IMG/VR virus record: IMGVR_UViG_3300025117_000134
Span: 1-41,292 of that record
Direction: 5' to 3' (one strand)
Length of the DNA stretch: 41,292 nt
Source of the DNA: a virus
Shown here: one piece after another, positions 1 to 8,258 of the stretch
Layout: each line of letters opens with the position of its first letter
Numbering within the stretch: the first letter of the stretch is position 1
The notes under the pieces: generated by a model
The model's input: the letters and a program-made list of their open reading frames with translations, nothing else
Told to the model about the DNA's origin: nothing
The model's database searches: none
Translations under genes and position numbers: made by a program

Positions 1-93
1 AAAAAGTGGGCAGATCAGTCGGTTAAATACGAAGGAAAAGAATATTTATTGGTAAAGATAGAGGATTTAATAGCAAAAATAGATGAGAATTAA
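1..93 (+). CDS. groES: groES co-chaperonin, 3' end (second copy of the overlap)
   Basis: This is the C-terminal 30 codons of the GroES-like protein whose full copy is at 41012-41269. The frame enters at base 1 with KKWADQS and stops at TAA 91-93. It overlaps the groEL start by 11 bases, so the two genes are translationally coupled. It is partial only because the circular genome was cut here. Confidence 0.93.
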   Translation, partial: KKWADQSVKYEGKEYLLVKIEDLIAKIDEN

Positions 94-116
94 AAAAGAA
101 ATAGTATTTGATAAAG
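1..116. repeat. Terminal direct repeat, copy 1 (circular closure)
   Basis: These 116 bases are identical to 41177-41292. The repeat cuts through the groES 3' end and groEL 5' end, which read continuously across the join. That points to assembly overlap of a circular or circularly permuted genome rather than a physical T7-type terminus, because it lies inside two overlapping coding sequences. Confidence 0.93.
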
Positions 117-1657
117 AAGCAAGGGAAAAACTTTTAAGAGGGGTAGATATTTTGGCTAATGCTGTAACTACTACGTTAGGACCAAGGGGAAGGAATGTTG
201 CTATTAAAGAACCAAATAGAGACCCTGTAATATTACATGATGGTGTATCAGTCGCCAAACAGGTTATTTTAAAAGACCCCCTAGAAAATATCGGTGCTGA
301 AATACTTAGATCGGCAGCAGTTAAAACTAATGAAATAGCGGGAGACGGTACCACAACGGCAACTTCACTTGCACACGCCATCATTACTGAGAGTATGCAA
401 GCAATAGCTTCGGGGATTAATCCAATGGTTATTAAAGAGCAGATTGAAAAAGCCTATATCAAAGTAATTAAAGAACTTCAAACACTATCAAAAGGTATCA
501 AAACTGATAAGGAAGCTGAACAAATTGCAACCATATCTTCAGCAAGTGCAGAGATAGGAAAGATAGTTGCAGATGCTATTAAGAAAGTTGGTAAAGATGG
601 TGTTGTTACCGTGGAAGAGAGTCAAAGTTCACAAACATATGTAGATTTTAAAGAGGGTGTAGAGATAGATAGAGGCTATCTTTCGGCTAATTTTGTTAAC
701 CAGTCTGATACAAAAGAGTCTATAATAGAAAACCCATATATTTTAATAACAGATAAAAAAATTAACCATGACTACGATATAGTAGGATTTTTACAAAAAG
801 TTAAAAATGCAGGAGTTAATGATTTGGTTATTATCGCTGGAGAATGTGTAGAAGAAGGACTAACCACACTTGTACTAAATAAACTTAAAGGGTCATTTAA
901 TTTAGTAGTTATACAGGCACCATCATATGGTGTTAGAAGAACTGATGAGTTAGAAGATATATCAATTTTAACAGGTGGTACATCAATCTTATACGAAAGT
1001 GGTAGATTACTAGAGAGTGTTGAAATAGAAGAACTTGGTAGAGCTGAAAAAATTAAAGTAAGTGAGGACAAGACAATTATTATCAATGGGCTAGGTAACA
1101 AGGATGTTCTTAAAAAAAGAACTGATGAACTTAAATCTCAAATTAAAATAGCACAAACTCAATACGAAAAGGATGCACGCAAAGAAAGGCTTGCTAAATT
1201 AATGGGTGGGGTGGCAGTTATATATGCTGGTGGACCTACTGAGATAGAAGTTAAAGAAAAGAAAGAAAGAATTATAGATGCTGTAAACGCTACAAAAGCG
1301 GCAATAGAAGAAGGTGTTGTTGCTGGTGGACAATTGGCGTTAACAACCATTGCTAGGATGCCGTTCTGGGGCGATGAGAGCGATTTTGGGGCTACTGTAC
1401 TTAAAAAAGCACTAACTGCACCATTTAAAAAACTAGTAGAGAATTCAGGTTTAGATTATGCACAAGTTTGGGGGCAGTTGTCTAAAGTTGAGTATCCTTT
1501 TGGAATAGATGTTACAGATGGCAAGATAAAGGACTTAATTAAAAGTGGTATAATAGACCCATTGAAAGTTGAAAGAGTGGCACTAGAAAATGCCGTGTCA
1601 GTAGCAGTTATGTTGATGACCACAAATTGTTTAATAGTAGATGTAGACGATGAATAA
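83..1657 (+). CDS. groEL: GroEL chaperonin (60 kDa, group I)
   Basis: A full-length 524-residue group I chaperonin, the ATP-driven folding cage that works with GroES. Visible hallmarks are LGPRGRNV at residues 32-39, the nucleotide-binding GDGTT at 87-91, and the segment near 398-415 (DAVNATKAAIEEG then VVAGG) holding the catalytic-type Asp. It ends in an acidic DVDDE tail and lacks the Gly-Gly-Met repeat common in bacterial GroEL. The start overlaps the groES stop by 11 bases. The next gene starts 8 bases before this stop. Phage-borne GroEL is known, mostly in large phages; in a 41-kb genome, paired with GroES, it probably assists folding of capsid or tail proteins (inference). Confidence 0.97.
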   Translation: MRIKKEIVFDKEAREKLLRGVDILANAVTTTLGPRGRNVAIKEPNRDPVILHDGVSVAKQVILKDPLENIGAEILRSAAVKTNEIAGDGTTTATSLAHAIITESMQAIASGINPMVIKEQIEKAYIKVIKELQTLSKGIKTDKEAEQIATISSASAEIGKIVADAIKKVGKDGVVTVEESQSSQTYVDFKEGVEIDRGYLSANFVNQSDTKESIIENPYILITDKKINHDYDIVGFLQKVKNAGVNDLVIIAGECVEEGLTTLVLNKLKGSFNLVVIQAPSYGVRRTDELEDISILTGGTSILYESGRLLESVEIEELGRAEKIKVSEDKTIIINGLGNKDVLKKRTDELKSQIKIAQTQYEKDARKERLAKLMGGVAVIYAGGPTEIEVKEKKERIIDAVNATKAAIEEGVVAGGQLALTTIARMPFWGDESDFGATVLKKALTAPFKKLVENSGLDYAQVWGQLSKVEYPFGIDVTDGKIKDLIKSGIIDPLKVERVALENAVSVAVMLMTTNCLIVDVDDE

Positions 1658-2396
1658 ACTAAAAGTAATAGCAGTTACAATAGCAACAGGTAATCATATG
1701 AAACATTATGAAAGACTTAAAAATTCTCTCCGCAAATTTCATTCAGAAGAAGAACTACCTCTTTACTTAATAGACGAAAAAGAAATTAAAACAGTACCAG
1801 ATGATAGTTTCTTCTATAGAGCAACTCCAATAATAGGACACAAGTTTCTACAAGACTTTGATGTAGTCATTAAACTAGATGCAGATCAAATAATAACAGG
1901 AGATATAAGTCATGTATGGGAAGGGGATTTTGATGTGGCTGTGGTTAATAACTCTAACCCCAGAGAATTTAAAACATACCCCGTAAGTGTTTGGGATGTT
2001 CATCCTCTGGCATATATAAATTGTGGTTTTGTTGTAATGAAGTCTAAAGTATTTGCTAAACATTGGCTAGATTTATGTTATTCGGATCATTTCGTAAATT
2101 ATCAAATGAAAGAGCAAGACCTTTTAAACATAATGGTTTTTTACGGAAACTATACAGTTAAATTTTTAGATGCAACTCCTAAGTGGCATGGACTCATAGC
2201 TAAACAATATTGGTCTAAATGTATATTAAAAGATGGAAAACTTATTTTACCAAAGAATGATGAATGGCCCAAAGATGAAGATAAAGAGATTGTTTGTTTA
2301 CACTGGGCTGGTGGTAATGACGTTAATAAAGGAAACTATAAACTTTATTTTAAAGAAGAGGTATCAAAATGGATAGACAAACTAATAAAAGAATAG
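1650..2396 (+). CDS. Glycosyltransferase, GT8-like GT-A fold
   Basis: A 248-residue putative retaining glycosyltransferase. The metal-binding DxD is DAD at residues 77-79 within VVIKLDADQ, followed by a GFVVMKS segment near 126-132 and HWAGG at 218-222. Both resemble the GT8 family, which uses nucleotide sugars. There is no signal peptide or membrane segment, so it acts in the cytoplasm. It overlaps groEL by 8 bases. A second glycosyltransferase lies at 2861 and a nucleotide-heptose operon lies elsewhere in the genome, so an activated heptose is a plausible donor (inference). The acceptor is unknown; virion protein or host surface are both possible. Its TAG stop lies inside the next gene. Confidence 0.82.
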   Translation: MNKLKVIAVTIATGNHMKHYERLKNSLRKFHSEEELPLYLIDEKEIKTVPDDSFFYRATPIIGHKFLQDFDVVIKLDADQIITGDISHVWEGDFDVAVVNNSNPREFKTYPVSVWDVHPLAYINCGFVVMKSKVFAKHWLDLCYSDHFVNYQMKEQDLLNIMVFYGNYTVKFLDATPKWHGLIAKQYWSKCILKDGKLILPKNDEWPKDEDKEIVCLHWAGGNDVNKGNYKLYFKEEVSKWIDKLIKE

Positions 2397-2584
2397 ATAC
2401 AGGTTGGGATTGTTGTATTTGCGACGAAGTTGGTCGTGTAATGGGAGAGGGTTTAACTTGGTGTAAGAGACATTGGGAAGAGTTTGATTTAGGTAGAAAT
2501 ACGACATTAGATGGTAGAGAAATGTTAAGTATTGCAAAAATGAAAGATATGTATACTGTAAATGAAAAATATGAAAAAAAATAG
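2369..2584 (+). CDS. Small Cys-rich protein, possible zinc finger
   Basis: A 71-residue protein beginning inside the end of the GT8 gene (28-base overlap). It has a CCIC cluster near residue 15 and a CKRH near 32, spaced like a single zinc-binding knuckle. No family is recognised. It sits between two glycosyltransferases and is followed by another Cys-rich reading frame, so it may be part of a small homing-nuclease-derived insertion. Function unknown. Confidence 0.6.
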   Translation: MDRQTNKRIDTGWDCCICDEVGRVMGEGLTWCKRHWEEFDLGRNTTLDGREMLSIAKMKDMYTVNEKYEKK

Positions 2585-2864
2585 AGTAAGTTTAAAATGT
2601 AAGTATTGTAAAAAAGTATTTCTAGTGATTCCCTCTAGGGTGGGTCGTGCTAAATATTGTTCTCAACAGTGTTCGTTGTATGGTTCAATTGGTGTTCATG
2701 GATATTGGGGTGGAAAGAAAAGACCAAAATCTAAAATGGGAAATGCAATAAAAACAATGTTTAAAAGTGGAACATATAAGAGATTGTTTGACGATTGGGA
2801 GTTTCTTTGTCGTAAGTGTCATAGACACGAACACAACAGACTGAAAGGGGGTGGTGCCATATGA
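2562..2864 (+). CDS. Degenerate HNH-type endonuclease-like protein
   Basis: A 100-residue protein with an N-terminal CxxC...YCSxxC zinc finger (residues about 12-38) typical of phage HNH homing nucleases. Its C-terminal LCRKCHRHEH is the usual end of an HNH domain. The central ββα part with the His-His catalytic motif appears to be missing, so it looks like an internally deleted relic. An ATG at 2571 is an alternative start. It overlaps the GT4 gene start by 4 bases (ATGA). A segment like its C-terminus (DW-WLCRKCH) recurs in the HNH-like gene at 21016. Confidence 0.6.
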   Translation: MKNMKKNRVSLKCKYCKKVFLVIPSRVGRAKYCSQQCSLYGSIGVHGYWGGKKRPKSKMGNAIKTMFKSGTYKRLFDDWEFLCRKCHRHEHNRLKGGGAI

Positions 2865-4072
2865 TCAGAAAAACTGTTAAAAACAGAAGACTAAGAATTC
2901 TTTGGAGTTCAAATAGTCACTGGTCTCAATAGCAAAGCGGCTATGGAGTATTTACCCGTGATTTACTTTTTAGACTTAGAGATGATGGGTGGCCTATTGC
3001 TGAAGTAGGGTTCTTTGGTTTACAAGGAAACCCTGTAACAGTTGATGGTATTAAAGTATATCCTTGCATGGGTGATCCATATGGTTCTGATGCTTTACTT
3101 CATGCTGCCATAGATTTTAAAGCAGATGTGGTGTTTACCATGCAAGATGTATTTACTCTTAACCCTCAGTACCTAGATGCATTAGCAAAACAAAAGATAC
3201 CTTGGATTCCATATATGCCCATAGATCAAGACCCTGCACCAGAGGTTATTATTGAAAGAATAAAGTTTGCTCATAAAATAATTACTTTCGCTGAATATGG
3301 ACAAAATGTATTGGAAAATCAAGGATTTGCATCTACCTTAATTAAAGAAGGAACGGATACAGACATATTTAAACCAGGAGATAAATTTAAAGCTAGAGAA
3401 GAACTTAAAATTCCACAAGATGCTTTTACATTTGCAATGATTGCAGCTAATAAAGAAAACCCACCACGCAAAGGGTTTCAAGAAGTATTAGAAGCATTTA
3501 AAATGTTCCATGATAAACATCCTAAATCTAATATATTATTTCATACACAACAAATAAGCCCTGCTGGTTTTCCTATTGCTGACTACGCTAGATATTTGGG
3601 TATACAAAAAGATATATTTTTCATGGAACAATATAAATCTACTTATTTATCAGATTCTTATCAGATAGCTAAGGAAATGAATGCTTGTGATGTATATTTA
3701 CAACCTTCACAAACCGAAGGATTTGGTTTAACTGCAATTGAAGCTATGAGTTGCGGTAAACCAGTAATTGTTAATAATTGTACATCAATGCCAGAAATGG
3801 TTAAAGCTGGTAAAACGGGTGAGATTTGCGATACAGCAGAGTACAAATGGTGGAGGTCACAGAACGGATTTGTCTATCCTGCTAACCCCAAATCAATGTA
3901 TGAGAAAATGGAAATACTTTATAACAAGTTAAATGATCCTAAAAATAGCCTCGAAAAAGACTGTAGAGACCATATTTTGACAAATTTTGATATTAATACT
4001 ATATTTAAAGAAAGGTGGGTTCCTTTTTTGGAAGAACTGCAAACAGAACTTCTAAATAAACCCACTAAATGA
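2861..4072 (+). CDS. Glycosyltransferase, GT4-like GT-B fold, with in-frame TAG
   Basis: A glycosyltransferase of about 403 codons in GT4 style. The C-terminal Rossmann domain has the E-x7-E signature in EGFGLTAIEAMSCG (genomic about 3717-3760) and an N-terminal domain typical of retaining GT-B enzymes. The start at 2861 follows a strong AAGGGGGTGG sequence and gives a natural N-terminus (RLRILWSSNSHW). Codon 24 is TAG (2930-2932), followed by SGYGVFTRD in the same frame, so homology continues through the stop. The only internal start, ATG 3068, has no Shine-Dalgarno and would lose the first 69 residues. It is either read through, a mutated gene, or an assembly error. It probably uses the phage-made nucleotide sugar (inference). 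Confidence 0.7.
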
Positions 4073-4102
4073 ATCGACATATAGGGCGATCAGGCGAGAG
4101 AC

Positions 4103-4132
4103 ATAAGAAGTCCGCAGGGGCTTCTTATTTTT
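4103..4132 (+). terminator. Rho-independent terminator after the glycosyltransferase
   Basis: Perfect 8-bp stem ATAAGAAG/CTTCTTAT with a 10-nt loop, followed by TTTTT. It separates the groEL-glycosyltransferase run from the tail operon. Confidence 0.75.
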
Positions 4133-4135
4133 GTT

Positions 4136-4145
4136 AGGAGGTGAT
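4136..4145 (+). promoter_or_regulatory. Near-perfect Shine-Dalgarno of the first tail gene
   Basis: AGGAGGTGAT lies 5 nt before ATG 4151, fully complementary to the 16S anti-SD core. It shows that the phage uses canonical SD initiation for abundant structural proteins, in contrast to its SD-less operon starts elsewhere. Confidence 0.85.
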
Positions 4146-4150
4146 TAATT

Positions 4151-4450
4151 ATGCAACCATCAAGCGGATACCAATACAATGCAGTAGCTGGCGGGACAGC
4201 CGCTTCAACTACTGTGTTAAAAAGTACAAATGCTGTACTTCAAAGTATAATTATTCCAGGAACTTATGTAGGAAGTTTAGTCTTTTTTGATTCAGCAACA
4301 GCAGCAGGAACGGCATCAACAAATCAAGTATTAGCACTTGGTTTACCAGCTACAGCAGTGCCAGCATCTTTGCTTATTGAAGCAGAATTTAGAAACGGAC
4401 TAACATATACAGCATCTGGAACACCAACAGTAACTGTAATTTGGAATTAA
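4151..4450 (+). CDS. Small structural protein (first tail-module gene)
   Basis: A 99-residue β-rich protein dominated by Ala, Thr, Ser and Gly with no signal peptide or TM helix. Sequences of this kind (IIIPGTYVGSLVFFDS, then SLLIEAEFRNG) resemble small phage capsid-decoration or tail-associated proteins, but I do not recognise a named family. It has the best SD in the genome, which suggests high expression. The next gene starts 1 nt after its stop. Confidence 0.7.
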   Translation: MQPSSGYQYNAVAGGTAASTTVLKSTNAVLQSIIIPGTYVGSLVFFDSATAAGTASTNQVLALGLPATAVPASLLIEAEFRNGLTYTASGTPTVTVIWN

Positions 4451-4451
4451 A

Positions 4452-4670
4452 ATGATAAATGTTAAGGATATAAAACCAAGTTTAGGAGTTATAAAAACTA
4501 ATAAACCAAAAATTTTAGTTAGTGATATTAAACCTAAATTAAATTTTATAGGAAGAGAACAGTATGCATATGTGACTGAGAAAATAGCTTACAAAGGTTC
4601 TCCTATGGGATTACTTTTAGCTCTAACATATCCAATCAATACAGTAGTAGGTACAACAATAAGATTATAA
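4452..4670 (+). CDS. Small hypothetical protein of the tail module
   Basis: A 72-residue basic protein. It contains a short internal repeat, DIKPSLG near residue 6 and DIKPKLN near residue 25, then a hydrophobic stretch MGLLLALTYPI near 52-62. No family recognised. Position between two structural genes suggests a virion or assembly role. Confidence 0.6.
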   Translation: MINVKDIKPSLGVIKTNKPKILVSDIKPKLNFIGREQYAYVTEKIAYKGSPMGLLLALTYPINTVVGTTIRL

Positions 4671-4674
4671 AAAT

Positions 4675-5787
4675 ATGGGAGTAACAGTAACAGAGGGAAC
4701 ACAGACAGTAATAAAAACGACTACCGATACGGGAGCCGAGATTCAACATGTCAGAAATGACGGTGGAACTATTGCTGTTATTTCTTCTATTCCAAATGTA
4801 AATATTGATTCAGGAACCCAACAAACATTGGGTACAGTAGGAACTGTTGTAGGTATAGGAACTATATCAAACATAGTCACTACTTCAGGTACTACCACTG
4901 GTATTGGAACTCTATCAAACGTAGGTTCAGTTGGATTAGTTACAAGAATAGGTAATATAGGAACTATTGAATCGGGAACATTTACAACTTCACTAACTTT
5001 AAACACAGGGACTATCACAACTGGTTCACTTTCAAATATAGCAATGCTTCATGGTGGAACTGTTGTTATATCTGGTACAGTTCCTGTTTCTGGTGCTTCT
5101 GCTGGGACTGATGTAAACATTGTCACGGGAACAATATCATCACTACCATCATTACCTTCAGGAACTAATATTATTGGAGATGTCATAATAACTAACGGAA
5201 CATATAAAGCTTTGGTGACCAATGCTGGAAATGTTGGAGTTTATATAGGAAATACAAATCTTCCTAATATTAATGGTGGAACAATAGGGAGTATTTTAGG
5301 TATAGGTGGAACAGTACAAGTTTCTGGTGCTTCTGCTGGGACTGATGTAAACATTGTAACTGGGACTGTAACCACAGGAAGTCTTGCTAATGTGGCTGTA
5401 GTCAACAATATAGTTACAGGAACTCTATCTTCAGTAACAATAAGTAATATTTATACAGGAAGTCAGGTTTTAATTGCTCAAGCAGTAGGAACTACAGGGG
5501 GAACGATAGTTGGTACACTTTCTGCAGCGTCTGGGGCAGGCACTTATCATTGGGTATCAGGGCTTCAAATAGTTGTAGGGGCAGGAACTACAGATGTTTT
5601 CCTAGGATTTGGTACTACAACCACTGGAGGATCAGTACTTGCGAGGGGTATTTTTACACCAGGTGGGGGTATTATGAGAGATTTAACTTTCCCAGTAAGA
5701 AGTGTGGGAACAAACTCTGAAATTTGTTACATAATAGCAGGAGCAGGAACTGCATTTATAGCAGTTAATTACTGGAAAGGAATCTAA
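4675..5787 (+). CDS. Gly-Thr-rich repetitive structural protein (fibre-like)
   Basis: A 370-residue protein with pervasive GT dipeptides spaced about 7-10 residues apart (e.g. GTVGTVVGIGTIS), suggesting a β-helix or β-roll stalk. A 38-bp exact direct repeat (5086-5123 and 5320-5357) encodes VSGASAGTDVNIV twice. The C-terminal 100 residues, from about residue 262, are non-repetitive and resemble a small β-sandwich domain (QAVGTTGGTIVG, VGAGTTDVFLGFG). Probably a tail or head fibre; the Thr-rich repeats are possible O-glycosylation sites (speculative). Confidence 0.72.
   Translation: MGVTVTEGTQTVIKTTTDTGAEIQHVRNDGGTIAVISSIPNVNIDSGTQQTLGTVGTVVGIGTISNIVTTSGTTTGIGTLSNVGSVGLVTRIGNIGTIESGTFTTSLTLNTGTITTGSLSNIAMLHGGTVVISGTVPVSGASAGTDVNIVTGTISSLPSLPSGTNIIGDVIITNGTYKALVTNAGNVGVYIGNTNLPNINGGTIGSILGIGGTVQVSGASAGTDVNIVTGTVTTGSLANVAVVNNIVTGTLSSVTISNIYTGSQVLIAQAVGTTGGTIVGTLSAASGAGTYHWVSGLQIVVGAGTTDVFLGFGTTTTGGSVLARGIFTPGGGIMRDLTFPVRSVGTNSEICYIIAGAGTAFIAVNYWKGI
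5086..5357. repeat. 38-bp exact direct repeat inside the Gly-Thr-rich gene
   Basis: Copies at 5086-5123 and 5320-5357 are identical and in the same reading frame (234 bp apart). This indicates recent internal duplication of a fibre-stalk segment or concerted evolution by recombination. Confidence 0.9.
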
Positions 5788-6473
5788 TGGCAGATACATT
5801 TTATGCATCACTTGATGGTTATGTCGGTAGAGAAACGGCAGACCTTGATGCTGGACAGACATGGGCTAATTTAAAGGCTGGGGCTGGTACTGTATTTAAT
5901 TATACTGACAACGGTTCTATTGTTTTTTATTCAGAAACAGCTCATGTAACTAATCCTAATTGGGCAAAGTTATTTAGATCAATATTTTTATTTGATACCT
6001 CCTCCATTCCTGATGGAGCAACAATTACTGCAGCCACATTATCAATTTACGGTAAAGCATCCAAAGCAAGAAATCAAACTAATGAACCATCTTTAAATAT
6101 CTATGCTTCTACACCAGCATCTACATCTGCTTTAGAGGCAGCAGATTTTACACAAATAGGTTCAACTCCATTTTGTGATACCCCTATTAGTTATACAAAT
6201 TGGAATGATGCTGGATATAATGATTGGGTTCTAAATGCTACTGGTTTAGCTGCAATTAGTAAAACTGGGGTCAGTAAGTTCGGTGTTAGAGATTCTGTCT
6301 ATGATGTAGGTTCAACTTCTCCTACTTGGGATGGGGCAAATTATTATTTAATATTTAGAGATACTACTACTGAAAGTGCTAGTAATAAACCAATGCTTGT
6401 TGTTGAATATACAACAGAAAGTGCATCAGTAGGAACTAATAGTAGAATGACATTATTGGGGGTAGGAAGATGA
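5787..6473 (+). CDS. DNRLRE/CBM96-like β-sandwich structural protein
   Basis: A 228-residue protein. The segment FLFDTSSIPDGATITAATL (residues about 67-85) followed by SIYGKA is the characteristic start of the DNRLRE-type domain found in surface and phage-tail proteins. Near the end, PMLVVEYTT closes that β-sandwich. Likely a tail appendage with carbohydrate-binding potential (inference). The start overlaps the previous stop by one base (TAATG), and its own stop overlaps the next gene by 4 bases. Confidence 0.7.
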   Translation: MADTFYASLDGYVGRETADLDAGQTWANLKAGAGTVFNYTDNGSIVFYSETAHVTNPNWAKLFRSIFLFDTSSIPDGATITAATLSIYGKASKARNQTNEPSLNIYASTPASTSALEAADFTQIGSTPFCDTPISYTNWNDAGYNDWVLNATGLAAISKTGVSKFGVRDSVYDVGSTSPTWDGANYYLIFRDTTTESASNKPMLVVEYTTESASVGTNSRMTLLGVGR

Positions 6474-7606
6474 TAATACAACATACAAACAATCTACACA
6501 TTAACACAACCAAAACAAGGTTGAACTTTCCTGTTGCAGCAGGCACTAATGTAATTAGATGGGAAAATCCAAATGGGTTTGCTACATCTTGGGCAGTTCA
6601 ATTAGGAGAACAGGGAGAAGAACAAACAGAAATAATATTATTAGGAACAGTTGCAGTATCGGGAACTTCTGGAACATTAGGAACAAATACTTTATATGAA
6701 CATCCAACAGACACGCCTGTATACTCCATCAAATATGACCAAGTAGTTTTTGAAGTCTCTACAACTGGAACTGCTGGTACAGCCACACCTATCACAAATG
6801 GTACGATAACCTATCAGCCAGACCAACAATACACATCATTCGATCATACAACGGGGTCGGCATCATATGCTTACAAAACTTATTATAGAAATTCTGTTTT
6901 AAATGAAACCACAACCGAAAGTGATTGGCAAACATCGGGGGGATTCTCATTCTACTCACTAGGTAAGATCAGACAAAGAATTAAAGACAAGTTGTGGGAT
7001 TCTTCATTTTTACAAGACGATCAATTAATTGATGATTGGATTAATGAGTATAGAGAACAAATGATTAACGAGGTTGTATCTGTAAATGAAGACTACTCAA
7101 TGGGTACAGCAGCGGTGGCTTTTGGAACATCGGGATTAGGAACTATAACTACAGAAGATTTTATACAACCAAGAAGAGTATGGATTACTTATAACGGATC
7201 AGATAAGTATCAATCTACAAAAATGAATGTTAATGACTTCTACGCTGATGAGCAATTTAGTTCAGTACATCCTTATCACTACTGGCAAGGGGATACAGTG
7301 TTAGGAATTAAACCATCAGATGTAGGAACAGCAGAGATAGTTTATTATAAATTTGGTACAACATTAGTTAATGATAATGATGAGTTGGCACAACCAATGA
7401 AGACTTTTACTAAGGGTTTTGTTGACTATGCTCTAGCACAAGCTTTCTTAAAAGATGGCAAATTAAACGAGTATAGAGATAAAACAACTGAAGCTAATCA
7501 AGTTAAAAGGGATTTTGTAAATAAAATTGTTCCTAGAGATAAAACAGGCCCTACAATGATTTCACTGGTTGAACCCGTTAATGGGGATGATTATATGCTA
7601 CCGTAG
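6470..7606 (+). CDS. Head-tail adaptor protein with N-terminal β-domain
   Basis: A 378-residue protein with two parts. Residues about 1-155 are β-rich and GT-rich. Residues about 160-350 are α-helical, opening with LGKIRQRIKDKLWD and continuing with LIDDWINEYREQMINEV, the pattern of phage adaptor (head completion) proteins that dock under the portal. It lies directly upstream of the tail-nozzle gene (apart from an inserted HNH gene), which fits a podovirus neck. Ends at TAG 7604-7606, which is part of an inverted repeat. Confidence 0.68.
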   Translation: MIIQHTNNLHINTTKTRLNFPVAAGTNVIRWENPNGFATSWAVQLGEQGEEQTEIILLGTVAVSGTSGTLGTNTLYEHPTDTPVYSIKYDQVVFEVSTTGTAGTATPITNGTITYQPDQQYTSFDHTTGSASYAYKTYYRNSVLNETTTESDWQTSGGFSFYSLGKIRQRIKDKLWDSSFLQDDQLIDDWINEYREQMINEVVSVNEDYSMGTAAVAFGTSGLGTITTEDFIQPRRVWITYNGSDKYQSTKMNVNDFYADEQFSSVHPYHYWQGDTVLGIKPSDVGTAEIVYYKFGTTLVNDNDELAQPMKTFTKGFVDYALAQAFLKDGKLNEYRDKTTEANQVKRDFVNKIVPRDKTGPTMISLVEPVNGDDYMLP

Positions 7607-7656
7607 GCACAATAGGGGAGTATATAGCGATAGGGGACACCTTAATTCGTGCCTAC
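7603..7656. repeat. Inverted repeat at the adaptor/HNH junction
   Basis: GTAGGCAC (7603-7610) and GTGCCTAC (7649-7656) are perfect 8-bp arms around 38 nt. The segment also holds imperfect direct repeats, GGGGAGTATATAGCG and GGGGGAGTATAGCG. No T-run follows, so it may be an mRNA-stabilising or processing structure, or a trace of the HNH insertion, rather than a terminator. The rest of 7607-7705 holds no gene I can support. Confidence 0.6.
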
Positions 7657-7705
7657 ACATAGACAGATACTAAGTGGGGGAGTATAGCGGAAAATATGAG
7701 GAAAT

Positions 7706-8257
7706 ATGGCAAAATATATATGTAAAAAATGTGGAAAGACAATTCTTGACAAACCTTCACATAAAAGGAAATTTTGTTCAAGAAAATGTATGTGTGTACT
7801 TAAACCCGACTGTATTTCGTGTGGTAAAAAATTAAGTCTTAACTCTTGTAAGAGATGTAAATCATGTGAGATAAAAAATCGTTGGAAAACGGGTAAATTA
7901 AATAAAAGTATATTTCCTCCATCATGGCTAAAAGGAACAAAGGGTTTAATTGGTCCAAATAAAGGTTCTTTTAAAAAGGGCCAGTTTGCTGGAGAAAAAC
8001 ATCCAATGTGGAAAGGTGGTATTACTAAGTTAAGAAAACCAAGGTTGACATGGGAATACCTTAATTTAATAAAATACATTCAGGAAAGAGATAACTATAC
8101 CTGCCAGAGTTGTGGCATAAGGGGTAGAAAGTTGCATGTTCATCATATAAAACCGTGGTGTATATATCCTGACTCGAGAATGGATGAAAATAATTTGAAA
8201 ACATTGTGTGTTAAGTGTCATAAACAAACTGAGTCTTACGGAAGGAATATCTATTAA
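7706..8257 (+). CDS. HNH homing endonuclease
   Basis: A 183-residue free-standing HNH nuclease. N-terminal zinc fingers (CxxC at about 5-8, FCSRKC near 25, CISCGKK, CKRCKSC) precede a NUMOD-like segment GEKHPMWKGG near 97-106. The HNH core follows: CQSCG, LHVHHIKPW, ENNLKTLCVKCH. The catalytic His-His and the distal His are all present, so it is probably active. It interrupts the adaptor-nozzle gene order, as selfish homing genes do. Confidence 0.88.
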   Translation: MAKYICKKCGKTILDKPSHKRKFCSRKCMCVLKPDCISCGKKLSLNSCKRCKSCEIKNRWKTGKLNKSIFPPSWLKGTKGLIGPNKGSFKKGQFAGEKHPMWKGGITKLRKPRLTWEYLNLIKYIQERDNYTCQSCGIRGRKLHVHHIKPWCIYPDSRMDENNLKTLCVKCHKQTESYGRNIY

Positions 8258-8258
8258 T

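Noticed and set aside
1-116. Physical terminal repeat of a linear T7-like genome
   Set aside because: The 116-bp repeat lies within overlapping groES/groEL codons and both genes read through the join, which fits circular assembly overlap better than true termini.
2861-4072. Genome-wide reassignment of TAG to glutamine
   Set aside because: Other genes end at TAG in sensible places (2396, 2584, 7606, 21596, 31198) with the next gene starting nearby, so global recoding is not supported.
7642-8079. Antisense open frame opposite the HNH gene
   Set aside because: The + strand frame has complete HNH motifs; the antisense product is a Phe/His-rich by-product.
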